Shown here piece after piece: positions 43,741-51,906 of a stretch of 64,000 bases of DNA. Source of the stretch: Rhizobium rhizoryzae (GTDB lineage: Bacteria; Pseudomonadota; Alphaproteobacteria; Rhizobiales; Rhizobiaceae); assembly GCF_011046895.1 (NCBI RefSeq), contig NZ_CP049251.1, forward strand, positions 62,001 to 126,000, read 5' to 3'. The position numbers were made by a program, and so were the translations under genes. The number at the start of each line of letters is the position of its first letter. Position 1 is the stretch's first letter. The notes beneath the pieces were generated by a model that saw only the letters and a program-made list of their open reading frames with translations, did no database searches and was not told where the DNA came from.

Positions 43741-44625
43741 ATGCAACATAATGACGAACTAAAGTTGACGTTTGCCAAGTCGTCCGCTCCGGCTGAGATC
43801 CACACAGCCAGGAGCTGGAGAGGCGTGTCGGTACAATACTCGCGCCTGCAGCTTCCAACGGAATACGAATTCCGCTGGGAGGGGGAAAGCCATTATCTGG
43901 CTTACCACGATCTTGTTCTCCAAGACGGCGAGATGGAGGTGTTAGGCGAACGGCCCATTCAGGGCCGCGATCTGCGGGACCAGATGACCTACGTACCACA
44001 AGGGCAGACCATCACCGGTTGGGCCAAACCCGCAGATCGACTAAATGCGTTCACCGTGGTGTGTTTCGATCCGACGACCATGGAAGAAGAATTGCAGGTG
44101 GAATTTGGGACAGTAGAGCCACGGCCGCACATCTATTTCCAGGATCAGGAATTGGGCACCACGATGCGTAAGCTGGGAAGGCTGATGGCGGATCTCGAAA
44201 GACCCGCTGCCAAGGTTTATGCCGAGGCGGTCGGCCTGACAGCCGCCCTGGAAATGGTACGCCTTCAGTCTGAAAATGCCCTTCGCGTCGTGAAGCCGGG
44301 CGAACTCAGCCAATCGCAGCGCAGGCTCGTTCTCGACTACATTGAAGCCAATCTCGCATCCGATATCGGGCTCGATGATTTGGCAGCCGTAGCCGTCATG
44401 ACGCGCTTCCATTTCTCGCGCGCGTTCAAGGCAACCTTCGGGGAGCCTCCCTATAAGTTCGTCATACGCCGACGCATTGAAAGAGCCCGAAAGATGCTCG
44501 CGGAAACCCGTCTTTCCGTTGCAGACATCGCCGCTGCCTGCGGCTTTAGCAATGGCAGCCAGTTTACGCGTACCTTCCGGGACACTGTTGGCGTCCCGCC
44601 GCTTCTGTTTCGAAAATCGGTATAG
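43741..44625 (+). CDS. AraC-family transcriptional regulator
   Basis: A protein of about 294 residues with an N-terminal cupin-like effector part and a C-terminal AraC DNA-binding domain: VLDYIEANLASDIGLDDLAA, MTRFHFSRAFKATFGEPPYK, and the second helix-turn-helix SVADIAAACGFSNGSQFTRT followed by FRDTVGVPP. The ligand is unknown. Start choice is uncertain: the frame is open from an ATG at 43588, and neither start has a good ribosome site; 43741 gives the normal family length. It diverges from the PAS-MCP gene and may regulate it. Confidence 0.85.
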   Translation: MQHNDELKLTFAKSSAPAEIHTARSWRGVSVQYSRLQLPTEYEFRWEGESHYLAYHDLVLQDGEMEVLGERPIQGRDLRDQMTYVPQGQTITGWAKPADRLNAFTVVCFDPTTMEEELQVEFGTVEPRPHIYFQDQELGTTMRKLGRLMADLERPAAKVYAEAVGLTAALEMVRLQSENALRVVKPGELSQSQRRLVLDYIEANLASDIGLDDLAAVAVMTRFHFSRAFKATFGEPPYKFVIRRRIERARKMLAETRLSVADIAAACGFSNGSQFTRTFRDTVGVPPLLFRKSV

Positions 44626-45039
44626 TTCAGCCTGACGTCCACACCATCCCGCATGGGTTGTGATCCTCAAGTCGGCTGTAAAGTTATAAGCGCAACTAAA
44701 GGTCCCTTTCATGCTGCCCCTGTATTTACACGCCCCCAATCGGAGGAGGGAACGCGCGACGGTCCCAAAACGTCTGAAGGTGTGGGTACCTCCATCTCCG
44801 CAGGCAGTGAAAAGTGCCGCCGGAAAAACGTAAGCCGCGTCTGGTGCAATGGCAGGCTCACCGCTAGCACCTTTTGCACACGCTTGTGCTTCATGGCGGT
44901 CGGCGCAGAGTTTGTCAGATCAACAAGACCACACGTCGACTTTATCCCCTTAATTTTTAACGCAACGCGATCGTGTGACATCGGCCTTTGGTCGAACTCC
45001 AGCCAATCCCGAACATTCCAATGATGCAGGTTGGATAGG
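44626..45039. other. Intergenic stretch without a recognised gene
   Basis: About 410 bp after the AraC gene. Overlapping short frames on both strands look random. It runs into the PAS fragment at 45040. Confidence 0.4.
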
Positions 45040-45162
45040 TGGTCGATGTGCCGGAATGGGAGTGCCTGACCGGTCAAACGGCTGGATGCAAGCGGTCCAT
45101 TCAGATGATCGCGACCGAGTTGAAGCTGCCTGGCGCATCGCGGTCAGTCACGGCTCATAATA
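45040..45162 (+). pseudogene. PAS-domain fragment
   Basis: Two overlapping frames together give a PAS_3-type segment: VVDVPEWECLTGQT in one frame and NGWMQAVHSDDRDRVEAAWR in the next, ending at a TAA at 45160-45162. In intact sensors these follow one another (PxWxxLTGQT, then GWLDAVHPDDR), so a small deletion with a frameshift is likely. No kinase or GGDEF part follows. It is debris of a lost sensor gene. Confidence 0.6.
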
Positions 45163-45650
45163 CTCTCGCCTGAGTATTTTGCTCCTTCCATTCTGAACGG
45201 TTTGAAAGAAGGATATGTTTCGGCGTGGTATTTTACCGTCCCATCGGCCCCTAAAGCTGACCCCCACCACGCCGAAATGAAGGCAAATCGACTAAAGTGT
45301 CAAATATACCACCGGGTAAATCCTTATCGCTGAGGGGGGACAAACCGCAATGTTTAATCTCTCAGCGTTCTCGAACGACGCCACTGCTGCCGAGGCGTTT
45401 AAAATTAAATCGAAATGACCGATACGTCTTTCAGCCGTTTCATAAAGCAGCTTGAGCGTAGCGAGAACTTATCAAAACGTGCAAGCATTTGAGGCGCAGC
45501 AAAATTTGGTACTCGATCACGTAAAATGCTGAACATCCAGCTTAGATCACCGAAAGGATCTTGTGCGTATCCTTTAGACGCAGCGCATATGCGGACATGA
45601 TGTCTCACTGCCGTCCATTGGACATCATTTCTCATTCTTTTGGATGTCTG
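45163..45650. other. Intergenic stretch upstream of the GGDEF-EAL gene
   Basis: About 490 bp that should hold the promoter of the gene at 45651. A minus-strand open frame of 90 codons (45405-45677) overlaps that gene's start and has no ribosome site or recognisable domain, so it is not called. Confidence 0.4.
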
Positions 45651-47795
45651 ATGAGTACAAAAGTGCGTGCTTCCCACCCCGCTCGTTCGCGGCGCATAGC
45701 GCTACTGACCGCGCTCAGCACTCTGTTTCTTGCCATGTCGGTCGCAGGTCTCCTCGGCTTCGCCATTCTCGTCATGCGCGATTCTGCCAATAAAATGGAT
45801 GATGAAAGGGCCGTTCGCGCCGCACAGGCTGCTGTTCGGTCTGTCCAACAAAAACTCGCGGCTACGGTTACGGACAACGCGATCTGGGACGACGCCTATG
45901 CAGCGATCAACTCTGATCAAAAAAGTTCTTGGGCCTATGAAAACTGGGGAAAGACAACCAAAAATTACCCGCTTTATGACGCGGCGGTTGTTATTAGCCA
46001 AGACGGCAAGATTGTCTCTGCCTACGACAAAGGCGCGGCCTTCGAGCCCTATAGCCGCTTTGGGTCGTCCTTTTCCAAACTCGTGAAGGAGGCGAATTCG
46101 GCACAACGCGAACCCTTGCTACGCTTTGTTGCAGCCGGATCCGACACAGCGCTGATTGGAGCGCTCTCCATCCAACCCTTTTCGTCATCGACCGATGATC
46201 GTGCGTTTAGCGTGCTCAGCTTCTCGAAGATACTGTCACAAGAGGTGGTAGAACAGATCGCGTCGGAATACCAACTGACCGGCCTGCGCCTGCACCGGAG
46301 CGTATATCCTCCCCGGAACCTTCTCAGCATTGCTTTACCGGGCCAGGACGGTCGGCCCGTCGCCTTTCTCGCTTGGCCAAGCCAAAAACCCGGCTCGGCA
46401 GTCTATCAGCGCGTTGAGCCCTATATCATCTCTGCGACGGCCTTGATGTGTGCCTTTCTCATCTTAATCCTTGTCAGCAGCCGTAAAGAGACTGCATCGC
46501 TTCGTGCTCTGGCTGATAACGCCCATCACCAGGCAACGCATGACAGTTTGACGGGCCTCCTGAACAGAAGCGGTCTGCTCGAAATGCTTGCGTCGCCAGC
46601 CTGTGCTGGTGACGACGCAAACGCGGTCGCCACCTTGCATCTGATCGACCTTGATGGCTTTAAGGCCGTTAATGACGGGTGGGGTCACGCCATTGGCGAC
46701 GAACTGCTGAAACTGGTTTCACAGCGGCTAAAGGTCGTGCATTCTGAAGCTGCTTTTGCAGCGCGCTTGGGTGGAGACGAATTCGCCTTGTTTCAGATCG
46801 GTCCCTCACTTCCAGAGACGTTTAGCCGCGAAATCGTTACCGTCCTTAAAAAGCCCTTTTTGATCGGAGGACGAACAATCGAGATTGGCGGCAGTGTCGG
46901 CCATTGCTCCCATCGACCATCTCTAGATCCGCTTGAGCTGGTGAGGCGTGCCGACATGGCCTTGTACAAAGCCAAGCAGCTCGGTAAGGGCCGCGCCTTC
47001 GCCTACGCGCCGGACCTGGATGCCGAGCGGGAAGAATTGGCGTGTCTTGAAGGGCAGTTGCGGCGCGCAATCGCCGATGATGCCATAAAACCGGTATTCC
47101 AGCCGCTTGTCTCGGTCGCCTCTCAAAAGATCTGCGGCGTCGAGGCCTTGGCACGATGGCACTCGCCTACGGGCTTTGTTGCACCCGATGTCTTCATCCC
47201 CCTGGCAGAGCGTTCCGGATTGATTGACGATCTGGGAATGAAGATCCTCACATTCTCCATTCGGGCCGCCAGCGGCTGGAACGAGCTTTCGCTGTCGGTT
47301 AACATATCCCCGATCCAGTTGTGTAATCCGAATTTCGTTGACGACGTGACAGACATTCTTGCGAAAGAGAATTTTGACCCGCACCGACTGACGCTAGAGA
47401 TCACAGAAGGCGTTCTGATCTCCAATCCGGATCAGGCCAGCCGTGCGATCAACGCATTGAAGGAACGTGGCATCCGATTTGCGTTAGATGACTTTGGGTG
47501 TGGTTTTGCCAGCATTGGTGCGCTTCGGCAGTTCGGCTTCGACCGAATGAAACTTGATCGCTCGCTGGTATGGGGTCTGGACGATGATGGACGCGGCTCC
47601 GGTATTCTCAAAGCTACGATCGCCTTGGCGGCTGCACTGAATATTCCCGTGACTGCAGAAGGGATCGAGACCGAAACGCAAGCAAAGGCCCTCGGCGCTG
47701 CCGGTTGCGACCAACTCCAGGGTTACCTCGTTGGGAAACCGATGAGTGCCCAGGCCCTCGATGATCTTCTCTCAAGCGAACGTCTCGTTGCGTAG
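45651..47795 (+). CDS. CHASE4-GGDEF-EAL c-di-GMP enzyme
   Basis: A 714-residue membrane protein. It has a helix near the N terminus (ALSTLFLAMSVAGLLGFAIL), a periplasmic CHASE4-like sensor at about 50-260 (NAIWDDAYAAIN), a second helix (IISATALMCAFLILILVSS), then GGDEF (intact LGGDEFALF) and EAL (EALARWHSP, ITEGVL, DDFGCGFASIGAL, AEGIETETQA) domains. Both active sites look complete, so it may both make and break c-di-GMP. The ATG at 45651 is preferred; a longer frame begins at 45561 but reads through promoter-like DNA. Confidence 0.92.
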   Translation: MSTKVRASHPARSRRIALLTALSTLFLAMSVAGLLGFAILVMRDSANKMDDERAVRAAQAAVRSVQQKLAATVTDNAIWDDAYAAINSDQKSSWAYENWGKTTKNYPLYDAAVVISQDGKIVSAYDKGAAFEPYSRFGSSFSKLVKEANSAQREPLLRFVAAGSDTALIGALSIQPFSSSTDDRAFSVLSFSKILSQEVVEQIASEYQLTGLRLHRSVYPPRNLLSIALPGQDGRPVAFLAWPSQKPGSAVYQRVEPYIISATALMCAFLILILVSSRKETASLRALADNAHHQATHDSLTGLLNRSGLLEMLASPACAGDDANAVATLHLIDLDGFKAVNDGWGHAIGDELLKLVSQRLKVVHSEAAFAARLGGDEFALFQIGPSLPETFSREIVTVLKKPFLIGGRTIEIGGSVGHCSHRPSLDPLELVRRADMALYKAKQLGKGRAFAYAPDLDAEREELACLEGQLRRAIADDAIKPVFQPLVSVASQKICGVEALARWHSPTGFVAPDVFIPLAERSGLIDDLGMKILTFSIRAASGWNELSLSVNISPIQLCNPNFVDDVTDILAKENFDPHRLTLEITEGVLISNPDQASRAINALKERGIRFALDDFGCGFASIGALRQFGFDRMKLDRSLVWGLDDDGRGSGILKATIALAAALNIPVTAEGIETETQAKALGAAGCDQLQGYLVGKPMSAQALDDLLSSERLVA

Positions 47796-47806
47796 AACAG
47801 AATGGA

Positions 47807-47941
47807 ATGGGGTGTCTCTTGTCGAAGAAGAAGCTGTATGACGCCGCGAGAAAGCGGGCCGACAAACTGCTGAAGATGAAACCTGACGGCGACGCAGCAT
47901 CATCGGCACCAATAGCAGCCAGCACGGGAAGCGTTGGCTAG
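47807..47941 (+). CDS. Possible small basic protein
   Basis: A 44-codon frame just after the GGDEF-EAL stop, reading MGCLLSKKKLYDAARKRADK and ending SAPIAASTGSVG. The composition (Lys/Arg-rich helix, Ala/Ser tail) looks protein-like and it sits 11 bases after the upstream stop, so it may be coupled. No family is recognised, and the first five residues overlap a poor ribosome site; a TTG at 47819 is an alternative start. Confidence 0.3.
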   Translation: MGCLLSKKKLYDAARKRADKLLKMKPDGDAASSAPIAASTGSVG

Positions 47942-48132
47942 GCGTCGAGAACAGCTGTGTAGTTCTCCTCACCCGCTCCGCCGAACCAGCTCCCGCCAAA
48001 AAGCCTCGCCTCGACTGCAAACCAGAAGCTTGTTTTGCTGGCGGGCCGGATCATCACCTGATGTTCTTGGCCGGGTTTTCGCTGCTGCGCTTCCACCGAC
48101 TTGTTGTCGCGTCTGTTTAAGATTGACATCAA
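47938..48132 (-). CDS. Possible small hypothetical protein
   Basis: A 64-codon frame on the minus strand (MMSILNRRDNKSVEAQQRKP, then FWFAVEARLFGGSWFGGAGE, ending NYTAVLDA). The aromatic/Gly-rich second half looks like real protein, but no family, signal peptide or good ribosome site is evident. It stands alone, convergent with the frame at 47807. Treat it as uncertain. Confidence 0.3.
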   Translation of the reverse strand: MMSILNRRDNKSVEAQQRKPGQEHQVMIRPASKTSFWFAVEARLFGGSWFGGAGEENYTAVLDA

Positions 48133-48195
48133 GCAGACAAAGCGAATGTCATTCAGTTTGAGGGATTTGGCTACTGCTGGGTCACGGATTTCCGT

Positions 48196-48870
48196 CTACT
48201 GACAAAGCCGGCGAGCCCCGCCACCATAAGGCTGATACGTATTATCTTCCATGCGGTAGGAACGATAGCGTGCGGCGCAGGAAGCAACGCGCCCCGCATC
48301 GACAACATTTTCGCCGCCATCGTTCATCGCCATCTCGCCCGGCAAGGCATCTAAGCTGTCCTGGTGCGCCTCGAAGCTGTCGCTCCCATTCGGTGCCGGC
48401 GAAATAGGATTTACCTCGTCAGTCTGCGGGTTAGCTGCCTGTTGAGTGAAAGGGGACACGCACTCGCGGCGACCGCCGCCAAAAGGTGTGTAGCTGTTAT
48501 CCCTTGGGCGATAGGAGCGGTAACGTGATGAGCACCATGCAAGGTGCGCTTCGCTCAGTTGCGGCATCTCCGGTTCAGCGAGCTCCCGAGGCGCGATGGC
48601 ACCGGTCACCCCCCTGTCGAGGGTTCGGCTCATCTGATCGTCTGCAGCCGTGGCCACCAGATCTTTAGCAACTGTGACGCCTGGAACACGCTCAAGATTG
48701 ACCGCGGCAGTGTTCACTCGCACGGGGTGGTCGGTCCATAAAATCTGATTGCCCGTAAGATGTTGCTTATCTGATCGAGCCGAAAAATAACCAGCAGAAA
48801 TCACGAGCCCGGCAACGAAAGTGATGACGGATAGACCAAGACCACCAAGGATCGCGAGAACCAGTTTCAT
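48196..48870 (-). CDS. Protein with two BA14K-like domains, membrane-anchored
   Basis: A 224-residue protein with an N-terminal membrane helix (MKLVLAILGGLGLSVITFVA). It has two copies of the BA14K-type motif: HLAWCSSRYRSYRPRDNSYT followed by PFGGGRREC, and VASCAARYRSYRMEDNTYQP followed by YGGGARRLC. The 14-kDa Brucella antigen and its rhizobial relatives have one such motif with carbohydrate-binding activity. Each copy has two Cys that could pair. The ATG at 48870 has a perfect GGAGG. Tandem copies in one protein may allow two-point binding of a glycan. Confidence 0.82.
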   Translation of the reverse strand: MKLVLAILGGLGLSVITFVAGLVISAGYFSARSDKQHLTGNQILWTDHPVRVNTAAVNLERVPGVTVAKDLVATAADDQMSRTLDRGVTGAIAPRELAEPEMPQLSEAHLAWCSSRYRSYRPRDNSYTPFGGGRRECVSPFTQQAANPQTDEVNPISPAPNGSDSFEAHQDSLDALPGEMAMNDGGENVVDAGRVASCAARYRSYRMEDNTYQPYGGGARRLCQ

Positions 48871-49208
48871 GAGAGCCTCCAGCATAGTCGCTCGAAAATG
48901 CGTCAGAATTGAACTGGTTCCCCAAGAGCAGCGATACAATCGGAAGACCGCCGACAGTCAGTTGCATCCCGTCTAGAAATCTCAGCTTTCCTGCGGTCTT
49001 CCTTCAACGAATTGCAGTGGCACCGGCGACTGTGGCGGTTATCTAGGTTGAGTTTATTCGCGCGGATAACTCGCGCAGACCATTCAGTCGCTACCCTTGC
49101 TCATTCACTCAAACACGATTCACAGAATTGGTTGATACTGATATGTTCTATTTTCGTTCCATCTGATAAGAGACGCTTTTCCTACCCGAAGAGCTTGCGT
49201 GGGGACCG
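48871..49208. other. Intergenic region between divergent genes
   Basis: 338 bp holding the promoters of the BA14K-like gene and the helicase gene. No convincing extra gene or repeat was found. Confidence 0.45.
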
Positions 49209-51278
49209 ATGACTGCTGCCTATCTCGAAAAACTGAACGACCGCCAGCGTGAGGCTGTTGAACATGGCGTAGGCCTGCCAGACGTTGGCATCGGAGGACC
49301 GCTGCTGATCATCGCCGGTGCTGGATCTGGCAAGACCAATACGCTCGCCCATCGCGTGGCCCATCTCATCGTGCACGGCGCAGATCCCCGCCGCATTCTG
49401 CTGATGACCTTCTCGCGCCGCGCCGCCGCCGAGATGGCCCGTCGCGTGGCGCGGATCTGTCGCCAGGTGCTGGGTGACAATGCCGCCGTCATGACCGACG
49501 CACTCGCTTGGTCCGGCACCTTCCATGGCATCGGCGCGCGGCTCATCAGGATCTATGCCGAGCAGATCGGGCTGAATGTCGACTTCACAATCCATGATCG
49601 AGAAGACAGTGCCGATCTCATGAACATCGTCCGTCATGATCTCGGCTTCTCCAAGACCCAGAACCGCTTTCCGACCAAGGGCACCTGCTTGGCGATCTAT
49701 TCCCGCGTGGTCAATTCCGAGTGCAGCATCAGAGAGGTGCTGAAATCAGCCTACCCTTGGGTGCTCGAATGGGAGAGCGAACTCAAGAAGCTCTTTGCAG
49801 GCTATGTCGAAGCCAAGCAGGCGCAGAACGTGCTCGATTACGACGATCTCCTGCTCTATTGGGCGCAGATGGTTTCCGATACCAACATTGCCGACGATGT
49901 CGGCGGCCGTTTCGATCATGTCCTGGTCGACGAATATCAGGACACCAATCGCCTGCAGTCCTCCATCCTCATGGCGCTGAAGCCTGGCGGTCGTGGCCTG
50001 ACCGTGGTCGGCGATGACGCCCAGTCGATCTACTCGTTCCGCGCCGCCACCATCCGCAACATCCTCGACTTTCCCAGTGCCTTCTCGCCGAGACCCGCCG
50101 ACGTCATCACGCTCGATCGCAACTACCGCTCTACCGCCCCCATCCTGGCCGCCGCCAATGGTGTCATCGATCTCGCCCGCGAGCGCTTTACCAAGAACCT
50201 ATGGACCGACAGGCAGTCCGAACAGCGCCCCGTTCTGGTGACGGTAAAGGACGAGGCGGATCAAGCCGGCTATATCGTCGAGCAGGTGCTGGCCAATCGC
50301 GAGGTCGGCGTACCGCTTAAGCAGCAGGCCGTGCTGTTCCGGGCGTCCAACCACAGCGGCCAGCTCGAAGTGGAGCTGACCCGGCGCAACATCCCCTTCG
50401 TCAAGTTTGGTGGGCTAAAATTCCTCGACAGCGCCCATGTCAAGGACATGCTGGCAGTGCTGCGTTTCGCCCAGAACCCGCGTGACCGCGTCGCGGGCTT
50501 TCGTCTCCTGCAGGTGCTGCCGGGTATCGGGCCTCAGACGGCCGCCCGCATCCTAGATACGATCGCCGCCGACCCCGAACCGCTGTTGTCATTGATGGAA
50601 CTCCCTCCCCCGCCAAAGAGCGGCGAGGACTGGCCGAGTTTCACCTCGCTGGTTTCCGCCCTGCGCAAGTTCGAGGCGGGCTGGCCTGCGGAGATCGGGT
50701 TGGCGCGCGCCTGGTATGAGCTGCATCTCGATCGCATTCATGAGGATGCGGACACAAGGAAGGCCGACCTTCTTCAGCTTGAGCAGATAGCCTCCGGCTA
50801 CGCCAATCGCGAGCGCTTCCTCACTGAACTGACGCTCGATCCGCCGGATGCCACGAGCGACCAGGCGGGCGTACCGCTGCTCGACGAGGACTATCTGATC
50901 CTCTCCACCATCCATTCTGCCAAGGGCCAGGAATGGCGCTCGGTCTTCATGCTCAATGTCGTCGATGGCTGCATTCCATCCGATCTCGGAACCGGCACGA
51001 CGGCGGAGCTGGAGGAAGAGCGTCGGCTGCTCTATGTCGGCATGACGCGCGCCCGCGATAGGCTGCACCTGATCACGCCACAACGCTTCTTTACCCATGG
51101 CCAGAACGCCCAAGGCGACCGACATGTCTATTCCTCGCGCACCCGCTTCATACCGGCAACGCTGCTGCAGTTCTTCGAGACCGCGACCTGGCCAAAGGTG
51201 AGTGCCTCTGCTAGCGAGCGTAGCGCCAACCAGATCCGCATTGATGTCGGCGCGCGCATGCGCTCAATGTGGAGCTGA
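49209..51278 (+). CDS. UvrD/PcrA-family ATP-dependent DNA helicase
   Basis: A 689-residue superfamily 1A helicase. Motifs in order: Q motif LNDRQREAVEHG, Walker A AGAGSGKTNTLAHRV, Ia LMTFSRRAAAEMARR, II VLVDEYQDTNRLQ, III VVGDDAQSIYSFR, IV RNYRST, V STIHSAKGQEWRSVF and VI LYVGMTRARDRLHL. It translocates 3' to 5' on single-stranded DNA. GGGGAC precedes the ATG. It is an accessory copy in addition to the chromosomal uvrD expected elsewhere. A relic of dinB follows at 51332, suggesting it once belonged to a DNA-repair operon. Confidence 0.93.
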   Translation: MTAAYLEKLNDRQREAVEHGVGLPDVGIGGPLLIIAGAGSGKTNTLAHRVAHLIVHGADPRRILLMTFSRRAAAEMARRVARICRQVLGDNAAVMTDALAWSGTFHGIGARLIRIYAEQIGLNVDFTIHDREDSADLMNIVRHDLGFSKTQNRFPTKGTCLAIYSRVVNSECSIREVLKSAYPWVLEWESELKKLFAGYVEAKQAQNVLDYDDLLLYWAQMVSDTNIADDVGGRFDHVLVDEYQDTNRLQSSILMALKPGGRGLTVVGDDAQSIYSFRAATIRNILDFPSAFSPRPADVITLDRNYRSTAPILAAANGVIDLARERFTKNLWTDRQSEQRPVLVTVKDEADQAGYIVEQVLANREVGVPLKQQAVLFRASNHSGQLEVELTRRNIPFVKFGGLKFLDSAHVKDMLAVLRFAQNPRDRVAGFRLLQVLPGIGPQTAARILDTIAADPEPLLSLMELPPPPKSGEDWPSFTSLVSALRKFEAGWPAEIGLARAWYELHLDRIHEDADTRKADLLQLEQIASGYANRERFLTELTLDPPDATSDQAGVPLLDEDYLILSTIHSAKGQEWRSVFMLNVVDGCIPSDLGTGTTAELEEERRLLYVGMTRARDRLHLITPQRFFTHGQNAQGDRHVYSSRTRFIPATLLQFFETATWPKVSASASERSANQIRIDVGARMRSMWS

Positions 51279-51331
51279 TAGACGACAATTGGGACAGCAA
51301 TGACGCCGGAAGCGTCTCCGCCTTCCCTTGC

Positions 51332-51400
51332 AAGATCATCTATGTCGATATGCATGTCTTATGCGTATCGGTGGAGCAGCGCGATCGTCCGGAGCTATGT
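51332..51400 (+). pseudogene. Fragment of DNA polymerase IV (dinB)
   Basis: Twenty-three codons read KIIYVDMHVLCVSVEQRDRP and ELC, close to the DinB N terminus (RKIIHVDMDAFFASVEQRDNPEL). The catalytic VDMD has become VDMH, and the rest of the gene is missing. It lies 53 bp after the helicase. It is debris, not a working polymerase. Confidence 0.7.
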
Positions 51401-51906
51401 GCACGCCTTTCTCACAACATCCTTATGATCGATGACCCCTCCTTCAGTGGCGCGTCTTCACATTTTTTGTCTTATTTTGGAATGCCTACGCTCAGGCAAC
51501 GCCCCTCGCCCTTGCTGGAGCTGATCATGTCGCGTGAGTGGTGCCTGCGATATGCACCGCTTCGAATCGAAACATACAGGATGTGCGGCTGACCTCAGGA
51601 TGTAATGGGCGTGGCGCACTTTTCGCCTTTGCTACCTCCCTTTTCTGACCGCTGACGCAACAGGAACCGCGAGAATGTCGCAATGACGTGTAGAGGCGGC
51701 AACCTGTGAGCCAAGCGCTGCACTGACGCCGACCAATGATCACGGGCATCCATGATGCAACCGACGCAAAGGCTATGTTTTGGCGGCCAGCATACCTGCC
51801 TCCGGTTGGTCCGCCGTCCGCGGAGCTTTAAGGAATGCTAACTTTAACCTTTTCGCGGTTGTTGATCCTTTGGCGGTAAGAGTGACCGATCCTTAGAGAA
51901 AGGCCG
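51401..51906. other. Intergenic stretch without a recognised gene
   Basis: About 500 bp between the dinB fragment and the diguanylate cyclase. The promoter of the latter should lie at its right end. Nothing else was recognised. Confidence 0.45.

Noticed and set aside
45405..45677. A 90-codon minus-strand frame upstream of the GGDEF-EAL gene
   Set aside because: It overlaps the GGDEF-EAL start, has no ribosome site and shows no family motif.
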